Part shown: in pieces, positions 47,673 to 59,142 of the stretch
How the letters are laid out: each line of letters opens with the position of its first letter
Position numbering within the stretch: the first letter of the stretch is position 1
Assembly (NCBI RefSeq): GCF_900107455.1
Contig: NZ_FNQB01000001.1
Coordinates: forward strand, 1,054,001-1,118,000
Length of the DNA stretch: 64,000 nt
Reading direction: 5' to 3'
Source of the DNA: Asanoa ishikariensis
GTDB lineage: Bacteria > Actinomycetota > Actinomycetes > Mycobacteriales > Micromonosporaceae
The notes under the pieces: generated by a model
Databases searched by the model: none
What the model was told of the DNA's origin: nothing
What the model saw: the letters and a program-made list of their open reading frames with translations, nothing else
Position numbers and translations under genes: made by a program

Positions 47673-47705
47673 GGGTGGCTGTTTGCCCCTGGCTCACAGC
47701 CACCC
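47673..47705 (+). promoter_or_regulatory. Stem-loop in the rpsJ leader
   Basis: A perfect 9-base stem GGGTGGCTG/CAGCCACCC with a 15-base loop lies between tuf and rpsJ. It may be the tuf terminator or part of the S10 operon leader. The 47609-47866 gap otherwise has no supported gene; CATACT at 47647-47652 is a weak -10 candidate. Confidence 0.55.
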
Positions 47706-47866
47706 TTCGCGCGTGGCACCTCTTCTAGAGGTGCCCGGCCCCCGAAAGACACCGCCGCTTTGCGGCGGAGCCTGGCCACAGGGCGCGACACGCCCGACCG
47801 CGGGGGTCGGAGGAGTGGGGCCAACCCACGACAAGAGCGGCATCGAGAGAAGGAACAGAAGCCACC

Positions 47867-48175
47867 ATGGCGGGACAGAAGATCCGCATCCGGCTCAAGG
47901 CCTACGACCACGAGGTCGTCGACTCGTCGGCGCGCAAGATCGTCGAGACGGTGACCCGGACCGGGGCGCAGGTCGCGGGCCCGGTGCCGCTGCCCACGGA
48001 GATCAACCGTTTCTGCGTCATCCGCTCGCCGCACAAGTACAAGGACTCGCGCGAGCACTTCGAGATGCGCACGCACAAGCGGCTGATCGACATCATCGAC
48101 CCGACGCCGAAGACTGTCGACTCGCTCATGCGCCTCGACCTTCCGGCCGGCGTCGACATCGAGATCAAGCTGTAG
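47867..48175 (+). CDS. rpsJ: Ribosomal protein S10
   Basis: S10 is a 30S head protein and also the NusE antitermination factor. The 102-residue protein begins [20 protein letters not shown] and contains [20 protein letters not shown]. It is the first gene of the S10 operon, with AGAGAAGGAACAG upstream. rplC follows after 12 bases. Confidence 0.97.
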
Positions 48176-48187
48176 GGACGCGAACTC

Positions 48188-48847
48188 ATGGACAGGCAAG
48201 TGAAGGGCATCCTGGGCGCCAAGCTCGGCATGACCCAGGTCTGGGACAACAACCGCGTCGTCCCCGTCACCGTGGTCCAGGCCGGCCCCTGCGTCGTGAC
48301 CCAGGTCCGCTCCGGTGACAAGGACGGCTACGCCGCGGTTCAGCTGGCCTACGGCGCGATCGACCCGCGCAAGGTCAACAAGCCGAAGTCGGGCCACTAC
48401 GCGAAGGCGGGTGTGGCGCCGCGGCGGCACATCGTCGAGCTGCGCACGGCGGACGCCGACAACTACGAGCTCGGTCAGGAGGTCACCGTCGAGGCGTTCA
48501 CGCCCGGCGCGTCGATCGACGTGACCGGCCGCACCAAGGGCAAGGGCTTCGCGGGTGTGATGAAGCGTCACGGCTTCCACGGCCTCAAGGCCAGCCACGG
48601 TGTCGAGCGCAAGCACCGCTCGCCCGGCTCGATCGGCGCCTGCGCGACCCCCGGTCGCGTCTTCAAGGGCGTCCGGATGGCCGGTCGCATGGGCGGTCGC
48701 CGCTACACCGTGCAGAACCTGACCGTTCAGGCGGTCGACACCGAAAACAACCTGCTGCTCGTCAAGGGTGCCATCCCCGGCCCCAAGGGCGCGCTCATCC
48801 TGGTCCGCTCCGCGGCCAAGGTGCTGGCCACGAAGGGTGGTAAGTGA
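48188..48847 (+). CDS. rplC: Ribosomal protein L3
   Basis: L3 binds near the peptidyl transferase centre. The 219-residue protein has [14 protein letters not shown], the long loop with [16 protein letters not shown] and the signature [19 protein letters not shown]. The stop overlaps the rplD ATG (TGATG). The length is typical. Confidence 0.97.
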   Translation: MDRQVKGILGAKLGMTQVWDNNRVVPVTVVQAGPCVVTQVRSGDKDGYAAVQLAYGAIDPRKVNKPKSGHYAKAGVAPRRHIVELRTADADNYELGQEVTVEAFTPGASIDVTGRTKGKGFAGVMKRHGFHGLKASHGVERKHRSPGSIGACATPGRVFKGVRMAGRMGGRRYTVQNLTVQAVDTENNLLLVKGAIPGPKGALILVRSAAKVLATKGGK

Positions 48848-49494
48848 TGACGTCGGTCGACGTGATCACCGTCGACGGTGGCAAGAACGGCTCGGTCGAG
48901 CTGCCTAGTGACATCTTCGACGCGCAGGCCAACATCCCGCTGATGCACCAGGTGGTGGTGGCCCAGCTGGCCGCCGCGCGCCAGGGCACGCACAAGGTGA
49001 AGACCCGTGGCGAGGTCCGTGGTGGCGGCAAGAAGCCGTACAAGCAGAAGGGCACCGGCCGCGCGCGGCAGGGCTCGCTGCGCGCACCGCAGTTCGCCGG
49101 CGGTGGCGTGGTGCACGGCCCGGTCCCGCGTGACTACAGCCAGCGGACGCCCAAGAAGATGAAGGCCGCCGCCCTGCGTGGCGCCCTCTCCGACCGGGCC
49201 CGCGGCGGGCACGTGCACGTGGTCGAGAGCTTCGTGACCGGCGACACCAAGTCCACCAAGGGCGCCCTGGCCACGCTGGCCAAGGTCACGCTGGCCAAGC
49301 GCGTGCTCGTCGTGCTCCCGGAGACCGACGAGAACAACTGGGTGTCGCTGCGCAACGAGCCGCGGGTGCACCTGATCGAGGCCGGCCAGCTCAACACGTA
49401 CGACGTGCTGGTCGCCGACGACGTGGTCTTCACCAAGGACGCCCTGGACGAGTTCCTGGGTGTGCCGGCTGAGGCCACGCAGGAGGAGAACTGA
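48847..49494 (+). CDS. rplD: Ribosomal protein L4
   Basis: L4 lines the exit tunnel with L22. The 215-residue protein contains the tunnel loop [20 protein letters not shown] followed by [11 protein letters not shown], with no macrolide-resistance-type deletion seen. The ATG overlaps the rplC stop and its stop overlaps rplW (TGATG). A GTG one codon earlier is possible. Confidence 0.97.
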   Translation: MTSVDVITVDGGKNGSVELPSDIFDAQANIPLMHQVVVAQLAAARQGTHKVKTRGEVRGGGKKPYKQKGTGRARQGSLRAPQFAGGGVVHGPVPRDYSQRTPKKMKAAALRGALSDRARGGHVHVVESFVTGDTKSTKGALATLAKVTLAKRVLVVLPETDENNWVSLRNEPRVHLIEAGQLNTYDVLVADDVVFTKDALDEFLGVPAEATQEEN

Positions 49495-49796
49495 TGGCGA
49501 CCATCGCGGATCCGCGCGACATCATCGTCGCGCCGATCGTCTCGGAGAAGAGCTACAGCGAGCTGAACCGCAACTGGTACACGTTCCTCGTGTCGCCGGA
49601 TGCGAACAAGACGCAGATCAAGATCGCTATCCAGCAGATCTTCAACGTCCGCGTCCTGACCGTCAACACGCTCAACCGTGAGGGCAAGCGCAAGCGCACC
49701 CGCAGCGGCTGGGGCAAGCGCAAGGACACGAAGCGCGCGATGGTGAAGCTGGCTGAGGGCGATCGCATCGAGGCCTTCGGCGGCCCGGTCAGCTGA
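49494..49796 (+). CDS. rplW: Ribosomal protein L23
   Basis: L23 sits at the tunnel exit and docks SRP and trigger factor. The 100-residue protein has [20 protein letters not shown] and a basic loop [17 protein letters not shown]. The ATG overlaps the rplD stop by one base. Confidence 0.96.
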   Translation: MATIADPRDIIVAPIVSEKSYSELNRNWYTFLVSPDANKTQIKIAIQQIFNVRVLTVNTLNREGKRKRTRSGWGKRKDTKRAMVKLAEGDRIEAFGGPVS

Positions 49797-49808
49797 GGGG
49801 TATAGACA

Positions 49809-50648
<840 letters not shown>

Positions 50649-50654
50649 CCCGAA

Positions 50655-50936
50655 ATGCCACGCAGCCTGAAGAAGGGCCCGTTCGTCGACGACCACCTGA
50701 TCAAGAAGGTGGAGACGCAGAACGACAAGGGTTCGAAAAACGTCATCAAGACGTGGTCGCGCCGTTCGACGATCATCCCCGAGATGCTGGGGCACACGAT
50801 CGCCGTACACGACGGTCGCAAGCACGTCCCGGTGTTCGTCAGCGAGGCCATGGTCGGGCACAAGCTCGGCGAGTTCGCGTTGACCCGCACGTTCAAGGGT
50901 CACGAGAAGGACGACCGGAAGAGCCGCCGCCGCTGA
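50655..50936 (+). CDS. rpsS: Ribosomal protein S19
   Basis: S19 forms an intersubunit bridge in the 30S head with S13. The 93-residue protein begins [20 protein letters not shown] and contains [20 protein letters not shown]. It starts six bases after rplB. Confidence 0.97.
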   Translation: MPRSLKKGPFVDDHLIKKVETQNDKGSKNVIKTWSRRSTIIPEMLGHTIAVHDGRKHVPVFVSEAMVGHKLGEFALTRTFKGHEKDDRKSRRR

Positions 50937-50971
50937 CGCGGTGCAGATAGAGGATCAGAGGGGTTACAGCG

Positions 50972-51559
50972 ATGCCAGTCAAGGGCGACGCTCCGGCGCT
51001 TCCGGGCGCACGGGCGGTTGCGCGCCACGTGCGCATCTCGCCGAACAAGGCGCGCCGAGTGGTCAACCTCGTCCGCGGTCTGCCCGCGAAAGAGGCGCTC
51101 ACGGTGCTCCAGTTCGCTCCGCAGTCGGCGAGCGAGCAGGTCTACAAGGTGCTCGCCAGCGCGATCGCCAACGCGGAGAACAACGAGCGGCTGGACCCCG
51201 ACGCGTTGCTCGTCAGCGAGGCGTTCGTCGACGAGGGTCCGACCATGAAGCGGTTCCGGCCGCGCGCACAGGGTCGGGCCTACCGGATCCGCAAGCGCAC
51301 CTGCCACATCACCGTGGCGGTAGAGGCGGTGGCTCCGGCCAACCGCCCGGGCAAGAAGACCGCGCCGGCCAAGCAGGCCGCCAAGGCCACGAAGGCCGCT
51401 CCGGCGACCGAGGCCGACGAGACCACCACCGAGGCAACCGCCGCAGCTGAGCCGGCACCGGCCAAGAAGGCCGCCGCCAAGAAGGCGACCAAGGCCACCA
51501 AGGCCAGCAAGGCGACGGAGACCAAGGCGGACGAGACCGCCGAGGAGGGGACCGAGTAA
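50972..51559 (+). CDS. rplV: Ribosomal protein L22 with a long C-terminal tail
   Basis: L22 contributes the beta-hairpin of the exit tunnel. Residues 1 to about 120 are the normal domain ([40 protein letters not shown]). A tail of about 75 residues rich in Ala, Lys, Thr and Glu follows ([17 protein letters not shown]), making 195 residues against about 110-130 in most bacteria. Its stop overlaps the rpsC ATG. Tails of this kind occur in actinobacteria, but their role is unknown. Confidence 0.96.
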   Translation: MPVKGDAPALPGARAVARHVRISPNKARRVVNLVRGLPAKEALTVLQFAPQSASEQVYKVLASAIANAENNERLDPDALLVSEAFVDEGPTMKRFRPRAQGRAYRIRKRTCHITVAVEAVAPANRPGKKTAPAKQAAKATKAAPATEADETTTEATAAAEPAPAKKAAAKKATKATKASKATETKADETAEEGTE

Positions 51560-52443
51560 TGGGTCAGAAGGTTCACCCGCACGGGTTCCGGCTCGGCATC
51601 TCGACCGACTGGAAGTCCCGCTGGTTCGCGGACAAGCTCTACAAGGACTACATCGGCGAAGACGTCAAGATTCGCCGGATGATGTCCAAGGGCCTGGAGC
51701 GTGCCGGGATTTCCAAGGTCGACATCGAGCGCACCCGCGACCGGGTCCGCGTTGACATCCACACCGCTCGGCCGGGCATCGTCATCGGCCGTAAGGGTGC
51801 GGAGGCCGACCGGATCCGCGGCGAGCTCGAGAAGCTGACCGGCAAGCAGGTGCAGCTCAACATCCTCGAGGTGAAGAACCCCGAGTCCGACGCTCAGCTC
51901 GTCGCGCAGGGCGTGGCCGAGCAGCTGTCGAGCCGGGTCAGCTTCCGCCGCGCGATGCGCAAGGCCATGCAGTCGGCGATGAAGAACCCGGTCGTCAAGG
52001 GCATCCGGGTGCAGGTCTCCGGCCGCCTCGGCGGGGCTGAGATGAGCCGCACCGAGTTCTACCGCGAGGGCCGGGTCCCGCTGCACACGCTGCGCGCCAA
52101 CATCGAGTACGGGTTCTTCGAGGCCCGCACCACGTTCGGCCGCATCGGTGTGAAGGTCTGGATCTACAAGGGCGACGCCGTTCCGGGCCGGGAGGCTCCG
52201 GCCGACGCCGGTGCGCCGCGTCCGCGCCGTGAGCGCGGCGACCGTCCCGAGCGTCCGCGCCGTGGCCGGTCCGGTTCGTCCGGCACGACCGCCGGCGGCA
52301 CCGAGGCGGGTCGGGCAGCCCAGCAGGCCGCCCAGGCCGAGGCCACCGGTGGCGCGCCCGCGGCACCGGCCGCCGAGCCCACCACGAACGACACCGCCGC
52401 TGCGGCTCCTGCCGCGCCGGCGACTGAACAGCAGGAGGGCTGA
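51559..52443 (+). CDS. rpsC: Ribosomal protein S3 with a long C-terminal tail
   Basis: S3 lines the mRNA entry channel. The KH domain ([20 protein letters not shown]) and the C-terminal domain ([19 protein letters not shown]) are normal to about residue 215. A tail of about 75 residues follows, first Arg-rich ([20 protein letters not shown]) and then Ala/Gln/Glu-rich, giving 294 residues. The ATG overlaps the rplV stop. rplP follows after five bases. Confidence 0.96.
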   Translation: MGQKVHPHGFRLGISTDWKSRWFADKLYKDYIGEDVKIRRMMSKGLERAGISKVDIERTRDRVRVDIHTARPGIVIGRKGAEADRIRGELEKLTGKQVQLNILEVKNPESDAQLVAQGVAEQLSSRVSFRRAMRKAMQSAMKNPVVKGIRVQVSGRLGGAEMSRTEFYREGRVPLHTLRANIEYGFFEARTTFGRIGVKVWIYKGDAVPGREAPADAGAPRPRRERGDRPERPRRGRSGSSGTTAGGTEAGRAAQQAAQAEATGGAPAAPAAEPTTNDTAAAAPAAPATEQQEG

Positions 52444-52448
52444 CCACC

Positions 52449-52874
52449 ATGCTGATGCCGCGTAAGCCCCCGAAGGGCTTCCGCAAGCCGCACCACCCGG
52501 ACCGCCATGGCGCGTCCAAGGGCGGCAACCGGGTGGTCTTCGGCGAGTTCGGAATCCAGGCGCTCGAGTCGGCGTACCTCACCAACCGGCAGATCGAGGC
52601 GGCTCGTATCGCGATGACCCGCCACATCAAGCGCGGTGGCAAGGTCTGGATCACGGTCTTCCCGGACCAGGCTCTGACCAAGAAGCCCGCCGAGACCCGA
52701 ATGGGTTCCGGTAAGGGTTCGCCCGAGTGGTGGGTGGCCAACATCAAGCCCGGCCGCGTGCTGTTCGAGATGTCCTTCCCCAACGAGCAGATTGCGCGAG
52801 AGGCGATGCGTCGCGCGATCCACAAGCTTCCGATGAAGTGCCGCATCGTGACACGCGAAGTGGGTGAATCCTGA
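52449..52874 (+). CDS. rplP: Ribosomal protein L16
   Basis: L16 positions the acceptor end of A-site tRNA. The 141-residue protein contains [38 protein letters not shown] and the loop [14 protein letters not shown]. Arg and Gly at the avilamycin/evernimicin-related loop look normal. Its stop overlaps the rpmC start. Confidence 0.97.
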   Translation: MLMPRKPPKGFRKPHHPDRHGASKGGNRVVFGEFGIQALESAYLTNRQIEAARIAMTRHIKRGGKVWITVFPDQALTKKPAETRMGSGKGSPEWWVANIKPGRVLFEMSFPNEQIAREAMRRAIHKLPMKCRIVTREVGES

Positions 52875-53107
52875 TGGCAGCGGGCACCAAGGCCGCCGAG
52901 CTGCGAGAGCTTCCTGAAGAGGAACTGATCTCGTTGCTGCGCGAGGCCAAGGCGGAGCTGTTCAACCTCCGCGTGCAGTCCGCGACGGGCCAGCTCGACA
53001 ACAACCGTCGGCTGCAGGTCATCCGTAAGGAGATCGCCCGGATCTACACGATCATGCGTGAACGTGAGCTGGGGCTCTCGGTCGCGCCTACTGAGGTGAC
53101 TGCGTGA
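52874..53107 (+). CDS. rpmC: Ribosomal protein L29
   Basis: L29 sits at the tunnel exit next to L23. The 77-residue helical-hairpin protein contains [20 protein letters not shown] and [19 protein letters not shown]. It overlaps rplP by one base and the rpsQ start by one base (or four if GTG is used). Confidence 0.96.
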   Translation: MAAGTKAAELRELPEEELISLLREAKAELFNLRVQSATGQLDNNRRLQVIRKEIARIYTIMRERELGLSVAPTEVTA

Positions 53108-53382
53108 TGACTGAGAACACCACCGCTCCCGAGCGGGCCCGCCGTAAGACCCGTGAGGGTCTCGTGGTGAGCGACAAGATGGACAAGACCGTCGTGGTCG
53201 AGGTCGAGGACCGGGTCAAGCACCCGCTCTACGGCAAGGTTCTGCGGCGTACGCGCAAGCTCAAGGTCCACGACGAGCAGAACTCGTGTGGCATCGGCGA
53301 CCGGGTCATGATCATGGAGACCCGTCCGCTGTCCGCCACCAAGCGCTGGCGAGTCGTGGAGATCCTCGAGCGCGCGAAGTAA
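53107..53382 (+). CDS. rpsQ: Ribosomal protein S17
   Basis: S17 is a 16S rRNA-binding OB-fold protein. The 91-residue protein contains [20 protein letters not shown] and [20 protein letters not shown]. The ATG at 53107 is chosen; a GTG one codon earlier is equally positioned. rplN follows 64 bases later. Confidence 0.96.
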   Translation: MTENTTAPERARRKTREGLVVSDKMDKTVVVEVEDRVKHPLYGKVLRRTRKLKVHDEQNSCGIGDRVMIMETRPLSATKRWRVVEILERAK

Positions 53383-53446
53383 GTAAGCCGACCGGTTCTT
53401 CCAAGCTCCGGCAACGCCGGAGGACTGGCAGACAGAGGAGATAGAC

Positions 53447-53815
53447 GTGATTCAGCAAGAGTCGCGACTGCGTGTCGCCGACAACACGGGTGCGCGGGAG
53501 ATCCTGTGCATCCGGGTCCTCGGTGGCTCGGGTCGGCGCTACGCGGGCATCGGCGACGTGATCGTCGCCACTGTGAAGGACGCCATTCCCGGCGCTGGTG
53601 TGAAGAAGGGCGACGTCGTCAAGGCGGTCGTCGTCCGCACCGCGAAGGAGAAGCGGCGTCCGGACGGCTCGTACATCCGCTTCGACGAGAACGCCGCCGT
53701 GATCATCAAAGATGGCGGCGACCCCCGCGGCACCCGTATCTTCGGCCCCGTCGGCCGTGAGCTGCGGGACAAGCGTTTCATGAAGATCATTTCTTTGGCA
53801 CCGGAGGTGCTCTAG
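53447..53815 (+). CDS. rplN: Ribosomal protein L14
   Basis: L14 forms intersubunit bridges and binds RsfS. The 122-residue protein contains [35 protein letters not shown] and [20 protein letters not shown]. It uses a GTG start with AGAGGAGAT upstream. Confidence 0.97.
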   Translation: MIQQESRLRVADNTGAREILCIRVLGGSGRRYAGIGDVIVATVKDAIPGAGVKKGDVVKAVVVRTAKEKRRPDGSYIRFDENAAVIIKDGGDPRGTRIFGPVGRELRDKRFMKIISLAPEVL

Positions 53816-53817
53816 CC

Positions 53818-54132
53818 ATGAAGGTGAAGAAGGGCGACACGGTCGTCGTCATCGCCGGCAAGGACAAGGGCGCCAAGGGCAAGGTCATCTCGGCCATGCC
53901 GCGCCAGGACAAGCTCATTGTCGAAGGCGTCAACCGGGTCAAGAAGCACGAACGCATCCGCACCACCCAGCGCGGCGCCAAGACCGGTGGCATCGTCACG
54001 CAGGAGGCACCCATCCACGTCTCGAACGTGATGGTCCTGGACTCCGACGGCAAGCCGACCCGGGTCGGTTACCGCGTCGACGAGAACGGCACCAAGGTTC
54101 GCGTCGCCCGCAGCACCGGTAAGGACCTGTGA
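53818..54132 (+). CDS. rplX: Ribosomal protein L24
   Basis: L24 is an assembly-initiating protein with a KOW motif. The 104-residue protein contains [20 protein letters not shown] and [14 protein letters not shown]. It starts two bases after rplN, and its stop overlaps the rplE ATG. Confidence 0.96.
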   Translation: MKVKKGDTVVVIAGKDKGAKGKVISAMPRQDKLIVEGVNRVKKHERIRTTQRGAKTGGIVTQEAPIHVSNVMVLDSDGKPTRVGYRVDENGTKVRVARSTGKDL

Positions 54133-54698
54133 TGACCACGACAGCCGAGAAGACGCTGCCGCGTTTGAAGCAGCGCTACCGCGACGAGGTCGTGGGGCAG
54201 CTTCGCGAGAAGTACAACTACGCCAACCCGATGCAGACCCCGGGCCTGGTCAAGATCGTTGTCAACATGGGTGTCGGTGAGGCGGCTCGCGACGCGAAGC
54301 TGATCGACGGCGCCGTCCGTGACCTGACCACGATCACCGGCCAGAAGCCGCTGGTCCGCCGGGCGACCAAGTCCATCGCGCAGTTCAAGCTGCGTGAGGG
54401 CATGCCGATCGGCGCGAAGGTGACCCTTCGCGGCGACCGGATGTGGGAGTTCCTCGACCGGCTGCTGTCGATCGCCCTCCCGCGTATCCGCGACTTCCGT
54501 GGCCTCGACGCCCGCAAGCTCGACGGCAACGGCAACTACACGTTCGGGCTTACCGAGCAGTCGGTGTTCCACGAGATCGACCAGGACCGGATCGACCGCG
54601 TGCGGGGCATGGACATCACGGTGGTAACCACCGCGACGACCGACGACGAGGGCCGGGCGCTGCTCAAGCTCCTGGGCTTCCCGTTCAAGGAGAACTGA
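54132..54698 (+). CDS. rplE: Ribosomal protein L5
   Basis: L5 binds 5S rRNA. The 188-residue protein contains [40 protein letters not shown] and [11 protein letters not shown], followed by [15 protein letters not shown]. It overlaps rplX by one base. rpsN follows after four bases. Confidence 0.97.
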   Translation: MTTTAEKTLPRLKQRYRDEVVGQLREKYNYANPMQTPGLVKIVVNMGVGEAARDAKLIDGAVRDLTTITGQKPLVRRATKSIAQFKLREGMPIGAKVTLRGDRMWEFLDRLLSIALPRIRDFRGLDARKLDGNGNYTFGLTEQSVFHEIDQDRIDRVRGMDITVVTTATTDDEGRALLKLLGFPFKEN

Positions 54699-54702
54699 GT
54701 AC

Positions 54703-54888
54703 ATGGCTAAGAAGGCGCTGATCATTAAGGCTGCCGCGAAGCCGAAGTTCGCGGTCCGCGCGTACACCCGTTGCCAGCGCTGCGGGCGTCCCAAGGCGGT
54801 CTACCGCAAGTTCGGTCTCTGCCGGGTCTGCATCCGGGAGATGGCTCACCGCGGTGAGCTTCCCGGTGTGTCCAAGGCCTCGTGGTAA
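54703..54888 (+). CDS. rpsN: Ribosomal protein S14, zinc-binding (type Z)
   Basis: This 61-residue S14 has the zinc pattern CxxC-x12-CxxC ([20 protein letters not shown]) and the conserved end [10 protein letters not shown]. It is the short zinc form usual in actinobacterial spc operons. A zinc-independent paralogue, if any, lies elsewhere. Confidence 0.97.
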   Translation: MAKKALIIKAAAKPKFAVRAYTRCQRCGRPKAVYRKFGLCRVCIREMAHRGELPGVSKASW

Positions 54889-54961
54889 GCCACCACCCGA
54901 AATGCCACTTCGCCGCAGGCCCTTGGCGGGGAACCACGGCGAGAAAGGTTGACGAGAACTC

Positions 54962-55369
54962 ATGACGATGACCGACCCGATCGCAGACATGCTCACCCGT
55001 CTGCGCAACGCCAACCAGGCGTATCACGACCGGGTGACGATGCCCTACTCGAAGATCAAGGCGAACATCGCCGAGGTCCTCAAGAGCGAGGGTTACATCG
55101 CCACCTGGGTTGTCGAGGAGCCCGCCGAGGGCGTCGTCGGCAAGCGACTGGTCGTCGAGCTCAAGTACGGCCAGAACCGTGAGCGGAGCCTGGCCGGGAT
55201 CAAGCGCGTGTCCAAGCCCGGTCTTCGGGTTTACGCCAAGTCGGACGGGCTCCCGCGGGTGCTCGGCGGTTTGGGCGTGGCGATCATTTCGACGTCCCAG
55301 GGACTGCTGACCGACCGGCAGGCCCGCAAGCGGAGCGTGGGCGGGGAAGTCCTCGCCTTCGTCTGGTAA
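54962..55369 (+). CDS. rpsH: Ribosomal protein S8
   Basis: S8 binds helix 21 of 16S rRNA and can repress the spc operon. The 135-residue protein contains [33 protein letters not shown] and the end [20 protein letters not shown] second ATG two codons on is an alternative start. The 73-base gap before it contains AGAAAGG. Confidence 0.97.
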   Translation: MTMTDPIADMLTRLRNANQAYHDRVTMPYSKIKANIAEVLKSEGYIATWVVEEPAEGVVGKRLVVELKYGQNRERSLAGIKRVSKPGLRVYAKSDGLPRVLGGLGVAIISTSQGLLTDRQARKRSVGGEVLAFVW

Positions 55370-55386
55370 CCGGGGAGTTTAAAGAA

Positions 55387-55926
55387 ATGTCGCGAATTGG
55401 ACGTAAGACGATCCCGGTGCCGACCGGCGTCGACATCACGATCAACGGCCAGGACGTTCAGGTGAAGGGCCCGAAGGGATCGCTCAGCCACACGCTGGCC
55501 GAGCCGATCACCATCGAGCGCGCCGAGAACGAGCTCGTGGTCAAGCGCCCCAACGACGAGCGGAAGGCCAAGGAGCTCCACGGCCTCTCGCGTACGCTGG
55601 TGGCGAACATGGTCGTAGGGGTGACCGACGGTTACCGCAAGACCCTCGAGATCGCGGGCACCGGTTACCGGGTCACCGCGAAGGGCAAGGACCTCGAGTT
55701 CGCGCTCGGGTTCTCGCACCCCGTCGTCGTCCCGGCGCCGGAGGGCATCACCTTCACCGTGGAGCGGCCCACGCTGTTCCACATCGCTGGCATCGACAAG
55801 CAGCAGGTCGGTGAGGTGGCCGCCAACATCCGGAAGATCCGTCCGCCGGAGCCGTACAAGGGCAAGGGCGTCCGGTATCAGGGCGAGGTCGTTCGCCGTA
55901 AGGCTGGAAAGGCAGGTAAGAAGTGA
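55387..55926 (+). CDS. rplF: Ribosomal protein L6
   Basis: L6 stabilises the sarcin-ricin region. The 179-residue protein contains [30 protein letters not shown] and the signature [20 protein letters not shown]. It overlaps rplR by four bases. Confidence 0.97.
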   Translation: MSRIGRKTIPVPTGVDITINGQDVQVKGPKGSLSHTLAEPITIERAENELVVKRPNDERKAKELHGLSRTLVANMVVGVTDGYRKTLEIAGTGYRVTAKGKDLEFALGFSHPVVVPAPEGITFTVERPTLFHIAGIDKQQVGEVAANIRKIRPPEPYKGKGVRYQGEVVRRKAGKAGKK

Positions 55927-56312
55927 CCGCCACGCTACTCAAGCGCCGTCGCGGCGTTGCCGCGAAGCGGGCCGTGGGCCGGGCGCGTCGGCACTTCCGG
56001 GTCCGCAAGAACCTGGTGGGTTCGGCCGAGCGTCCGCGCCTGGTCGTCACCCGCTCGCTGCGGCACATCAACGCCCAGATCGTCGACGATGCCAAGGGTC
56101 ACACCCTGGCGTCGGCGTCGACCCTGGATGCCTCGATCCGAGGCACCGACGGCGACAAGAGCGCTCTGGCCGGCAAGGTCGGCGCGCTCCTCGCCGAGCG
56201 GGCCAAGGCCGCCGGCGTGTCGAAGGTCGTCTTCGACCGCGGTGGCAGCAAATATGCGGGTCGCATCGCCGCGCTGGCCTCCGCCGCGCGCGAGGCCGGG
56301 CTCGAGTTCTGA
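55923..56312 (+). CDS. rplR: Ribosomal protein L18
   Basis: L18 binds 5S rRNA with L5. The 129-residue protein contains [20 protein letters not shown], the [13 protein letters not shown] segment and the end [20 protein letters not shown]. The GTG start overlaps the rplF stop (GTGA). rpsE follows after 31 bases. Confidence 0.96.
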   Translation: MTATLLKRRRGVAAKRAVGRARRHFRVRKNLVGSAERPRLVVTRSLRHINAQIVDDAKGHTLASASTLDASIRGTDGDKSALAGKVGALLAERAKAAGVSKVVFDRGGSKYAGRIAALASAAREAGLEF

Positions 56313-56343
56313 TGCCGTCACATCTGAGAAAGGAAGGCTGCTG

Positions 56344-56958
56344 ATGCCAGGTCAACAGCGCCGTGGCGGCGGGTCCGGTGGCAACGAGGGTGGTCGCCGC
56401 GACAACCGCCGTGAGGGCGGCCGCGGAAACGCGCCCGTCGAGAAGACTCCGCACCTCGAGCGGGTCGTCGCGATCAACCGTGTCGCCAAGGTCGTCAAGG
56501 GTGGTCGGCGTTTCAGCTTCACCGCCCTGGTGATCGTCGGCGACGGCGACGGCACGGTCGGCGTCGGGTACGGCAAGGCCAAGGAGGTGCCCGCGGCGAT
56601 CGCCAAGGGTGTCGAGGAGGCCAAGAAGCACTTCTTCAAGGTGCCGCGGATCGCCCAGTCGATCCCGCACCCGGTGCAGGGCGAAGACGCCGCTGGCGTG
56701 GTGCTGCTCAAGCCGGCCTCGGCCGGTACGGGCGTCATCGCCGGTGGGCCGGTCCGCGCGGTGCTGGAGTGCGCTGGCATCCACGACGTGCTCTCCAAGA
56801 GCCTCGGGTCGTCCAACCCGATCAACATCGTGCACGCCACCGTGGCGGCGCTCAAGGCGCTCGAGTCGCCGGAGGCTGTCGCCGCCCGTCGTGGCCTGCC
56901 GGTCGAGGACGTGGCTCCGGCCGCGATGCTGGCCAGCCGGGCTGGGGTGAGTGTGTGA
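56344..56958 (+). CDS. rpsE: Ribosomal protein S5
   Basis: S5 maintains decoding accuracy and is the spectinomycin target region. The 204-residue protein has a Gly/Arg-rich N-terminus, then [20 protein letters not shown] and [20 protein letters not shown]. The spectinomycin loop (VKGGRRFSF) appears wild type. The ATG follows GGAAGGCTG. Its stop overlaps rpmD. Confidence 0.97.
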   Translation: MPGQQRRGGGSGGNEGGRRDNRREGGRGNAPVEKTPHLERVVAINRVAKVVKGGRRFSFTALVIVGDGDGTVGVGYGKAKEVPAAIAKGVEEAKKHFFKVPRIAQSIPHPVQGEDAAGVVLLKPASAGTGVIAGGPVRAVLECAGIHDVLSKSLGSSNPINIVHATVAALKALESPEAVAARRGLPVEDVAPAAMLASRAGVSV

Positions 56959-57140
56959 TGGCACGGCTCAAGGTCACTCAGGTCCGGTCCGGGATCGGGT
57001 CGAAGCACAACCAGCGGGAGTCCCTGCGGTCGCTCGGCCTGAAGCGGATCAACGACGTGGTGGTCAAGGAAGACCGGCCCGAGATTCGGGGCATGATCTT
57101 CAAGGTCAACCACCTCGTGAAGGTCGAGGAGGTCGAGTAA
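56958..57140 (+). CDS. rpmD: Ribosomal protein L30
   Basis: The 60-residue protein contains [20 protein letters not shown] and the end [15 protein letters not shown]. It overlaps both rpsE and rplO by one base (TGATG, TAATG). The family match is clear despite the short length. Confidence 0.96.
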   Translation: MARLKVTQVRSGIGSKHNQRESLRSLGLKRINDVVVKEDRPEIRGMIFKVNHLVKVEEVE

Positions 57141-57583
57141 TGACCATCAAGGTTCACCACCTGCGTCCGGCCCCCGGCGCCAAGACCGACAAGACCCGGG
57201 TGGGTCGCGGTGAAGGCTCCAAGGGCAAGACCGCCGGTCGCGGCACCAAGGGCTCCAAGGCCCGGAAGAACGTCCCGGCGTCGTTTGAGGGCGGGCAGAT
57301 GCCCATCCACATGCGGCTGCCGAAGATGAAGGGCTTCCGCAACCAGAACAAGGTCGTCTTCCAGGTCGTCAACCTGGACAAGCTGGCCGAGCTGTTCCCG
57401 AACGGCGGCGAGGTCGGCCCGGCCGAGCTCGTCGACGCCGGAGCGGTCCGCAAGGGCCACCCGGTCAAGGTGCTCGGCAGCGGCGACCTGGGTGGCGTAT
57501 CTCTCCGACTCACCGCGCACGCGTTCAGTGCGTCGGCGAAAGAGAAGATCGCCGCCGCTGGTGGCGCCACCACCGAGCTGTAG
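57140..57583 (+). CDS. rplO: Ribosomal protein L15
   Basis: L15 is an assembly protein of the large subunit. The 147-residue protein has [20 protein letters not shown], the Gly/Lys-rich segment [20 protein letters not shown] and [21 protein letters not shown] strong hairpin nine bases after the stop separates it from secY. Confidence 0.97.
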   Translation: MTIKVHHLRPAPGAKTDKTRVGRGEGSKGKTAGRGTKGSKARKNVPASFEGGQMPIHMRLPKMKGFRNQNKVVFQVVNLDKLAELFPNGGEVGPAELVDAGAVRKGHPVKVLGSGDLGGVSLRLTAHAFSASAKEKIAAAGGATTEL

Positions 57584-57591
57584 CGCGGACA

Positions 57592-57636
57592 GGGGCGCGG
57601 CGCCGACGGTCCAAAGACCGTCAGGTGCCGCGCCCC
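57592..57636 (+). terminator. Terminator between rplO and secY
   Basis: GGGGCGCGGC (57592-57601) pairs with GCCGCGCCCC (57627-57636), and an inner ACGGTC/GACCGT stem sits above a 4-base loop. It suggests that secY-adk have their own promoter in the 57637-57813 gap; no confident promoter was found there. Confidence 0.75.
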
Positions 57637-57813
57637 TCCGGCGTTGATCCGGAGCTAGGTGGCCGGATATCGTTTTTGATGGATGGGCGCGGCCAGCCGG
57701 TCACCGCCCGAGCCAGATAAGTTAGAGTCCGTTCCCGACAGGGTGTCGGACCACTACCGACAGCCACCCCGAGCCGCCACGTCCCCGGCGGTCGCCCGCG
57801 CAGGAGGAAGACG

Positions 57814-59142
57814 TTGCTCTCCGCATTTATCAGTGCGTTCCGCACGCCTGACCTGCGCAAGAAACTATTGTTCACAGTCGGGATCATCGCGGTCTACCGA
57901 CTGGGCGCCACGCTGCCCAGCCCGGGCGTTTCCTACGGAAACGTGCAGAAGTGCATGGACCTGATGGCGAACAACAACGCAGGTGGCGTCTTCAACCTGC
58001 TGAACCTGTTCTCCGGCGGTGCGCTGCTGTCGCTGTCGGTCTTCGCGCTCGGCATTATGCCGTACATCACAGCCTCGATCATCTTGCAGCTGTTGACCGT
58101 CGTGATCCCACGGCTGGAGCAGCTCCGCAAGGAGGGTCAGGCCGGCCAGGCGAAGATCACGCAGTACACCCGCTACCTGACGCTGGGCCTGGGCATCCTC
58201 CAGGCGTCGGCCTTCGTGGCGCTCGCCCGCTCGGGTCAGCTCTTCAACAACCAGTGCGACCAGTTCCCGATCGTCCCGAACACCGCGCTGCCGACCTGGG
58301 TCACCCTGGTGGCGCTGGTCGTGACGATGACCGCCGGCACCGGCGTGGTCATGTGGCTGGGCGAGCTGATCACCGACCGCGGCGTCGGCAACGGCATGTC
58401 GGTCCTGATCTTCACCTCGATCATGGCTCGCCTCCCCAGCGAGGGCTGGCAGATCAAGATCAGCCAGGGCTGGTGGAAGTTCTTCCTGGTGATCGCGCTC
58501 GTCCTGCTGATCATCTTCTTCGTGGTCTTCATCGAACAGGCCCAGCGCCGGATCCCGGTGCAATACGCCAAACGGATGATCGGCCGGCGGATGTACGGCG
58601 GCACGTCCACCTACATCCCGCTCAAGGTGAACCAGGCCGGCGTCATCCCGGTCATCTTCGGGTCGTCGTTGCTCTACCTGCCCGCGTTGCTGCTGCAGTT
58701 CTACGACCGCAACAACCTCAACGGCTGGCAGTCGTGGATCCAGAACAACCTGGTCGACCCCACCAGCTACATCTACATCACGCTGTACTTCCTGCTGATC
58801 ATCTTCTTCACCTACTTCTACGTGTCGATCACGTTCAACCCGACTGAGGTTGCGGACAACATGAAGAAGTACGGCGGGTTCGTGCCGGGCATCCGGCCGG
58901 GCAAGCCGACAGCGGAGTACCTCGACTTCATCCTGAGCCGGATCACCCTTCCCGGCGCGCTCTACCTGGGTGTCATCTCGATCCTGCCGAGCTTCTTCTT
59001 CATCTGGCTCGACCGTCAGCAGTACATGAACTTCCCGTTCGGCGGCACCGCCGTGCTGATCATGGTCGGCGTCGGGCTGGAGACGGTGAAGCAGATCGAG
59101 AGCCAGCTCATGCAGCGGAACTACGAAGGGTTCCTGCGCTAG
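57814..59142 (+). CDS. secY: Protein translocase subunit SecY
   Basis: SecY is the channel of the Sec translocon. The 442-residue protein has ten predicted membrane helices, the N-terminal [20 protein letters not shown], the plug region near [20 protein letters not shown] and the cytoplasmic loops [19 protein letters not shown] and [20 protein letters not shown]. The start is a TTG with AGGAGGAAG upstream. Its TAG stop overlaps the adk GTG by one base. Confidence 0.97.
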   Translation: MLSAFISAFRTPDLRKKLLFTVGIIAVYRLGATLPSPGVSYGNVQKCMDLMANNNAGGVFNLLNLFSGGALLSLSVFALGIMPYITASIILQLLTVVIPRLEQLRKEGQAGQAKITQYTRYLTLGLGILQASAFVALARSGQLFNNQCDQFPIVPNTALPTWVTLVALVVTMTAGTGVVMWLGELITDRGVGNGMSVLIFTSIMARLPSEGWQIKISQGWWKFFLVIALVLLIIFFVVFIEQAQRRIPVQYAKRMIGRRMYGGTSTYIPLKVNQAGVIPVIFGSSLLYLPALLLQFYDRNNLNGWQSWIQNNLVDPTSYIYITLYFLLIIFFTYFYVSITFNPTEVADNMKKYGGFVPGIRPGKPTAEYLDFILSRITLPGALYLGVISILPSFFFIWLDRQQYMNFPFGGTAVLIMVGVGLETVKQIESQLMQRNYEGFLR

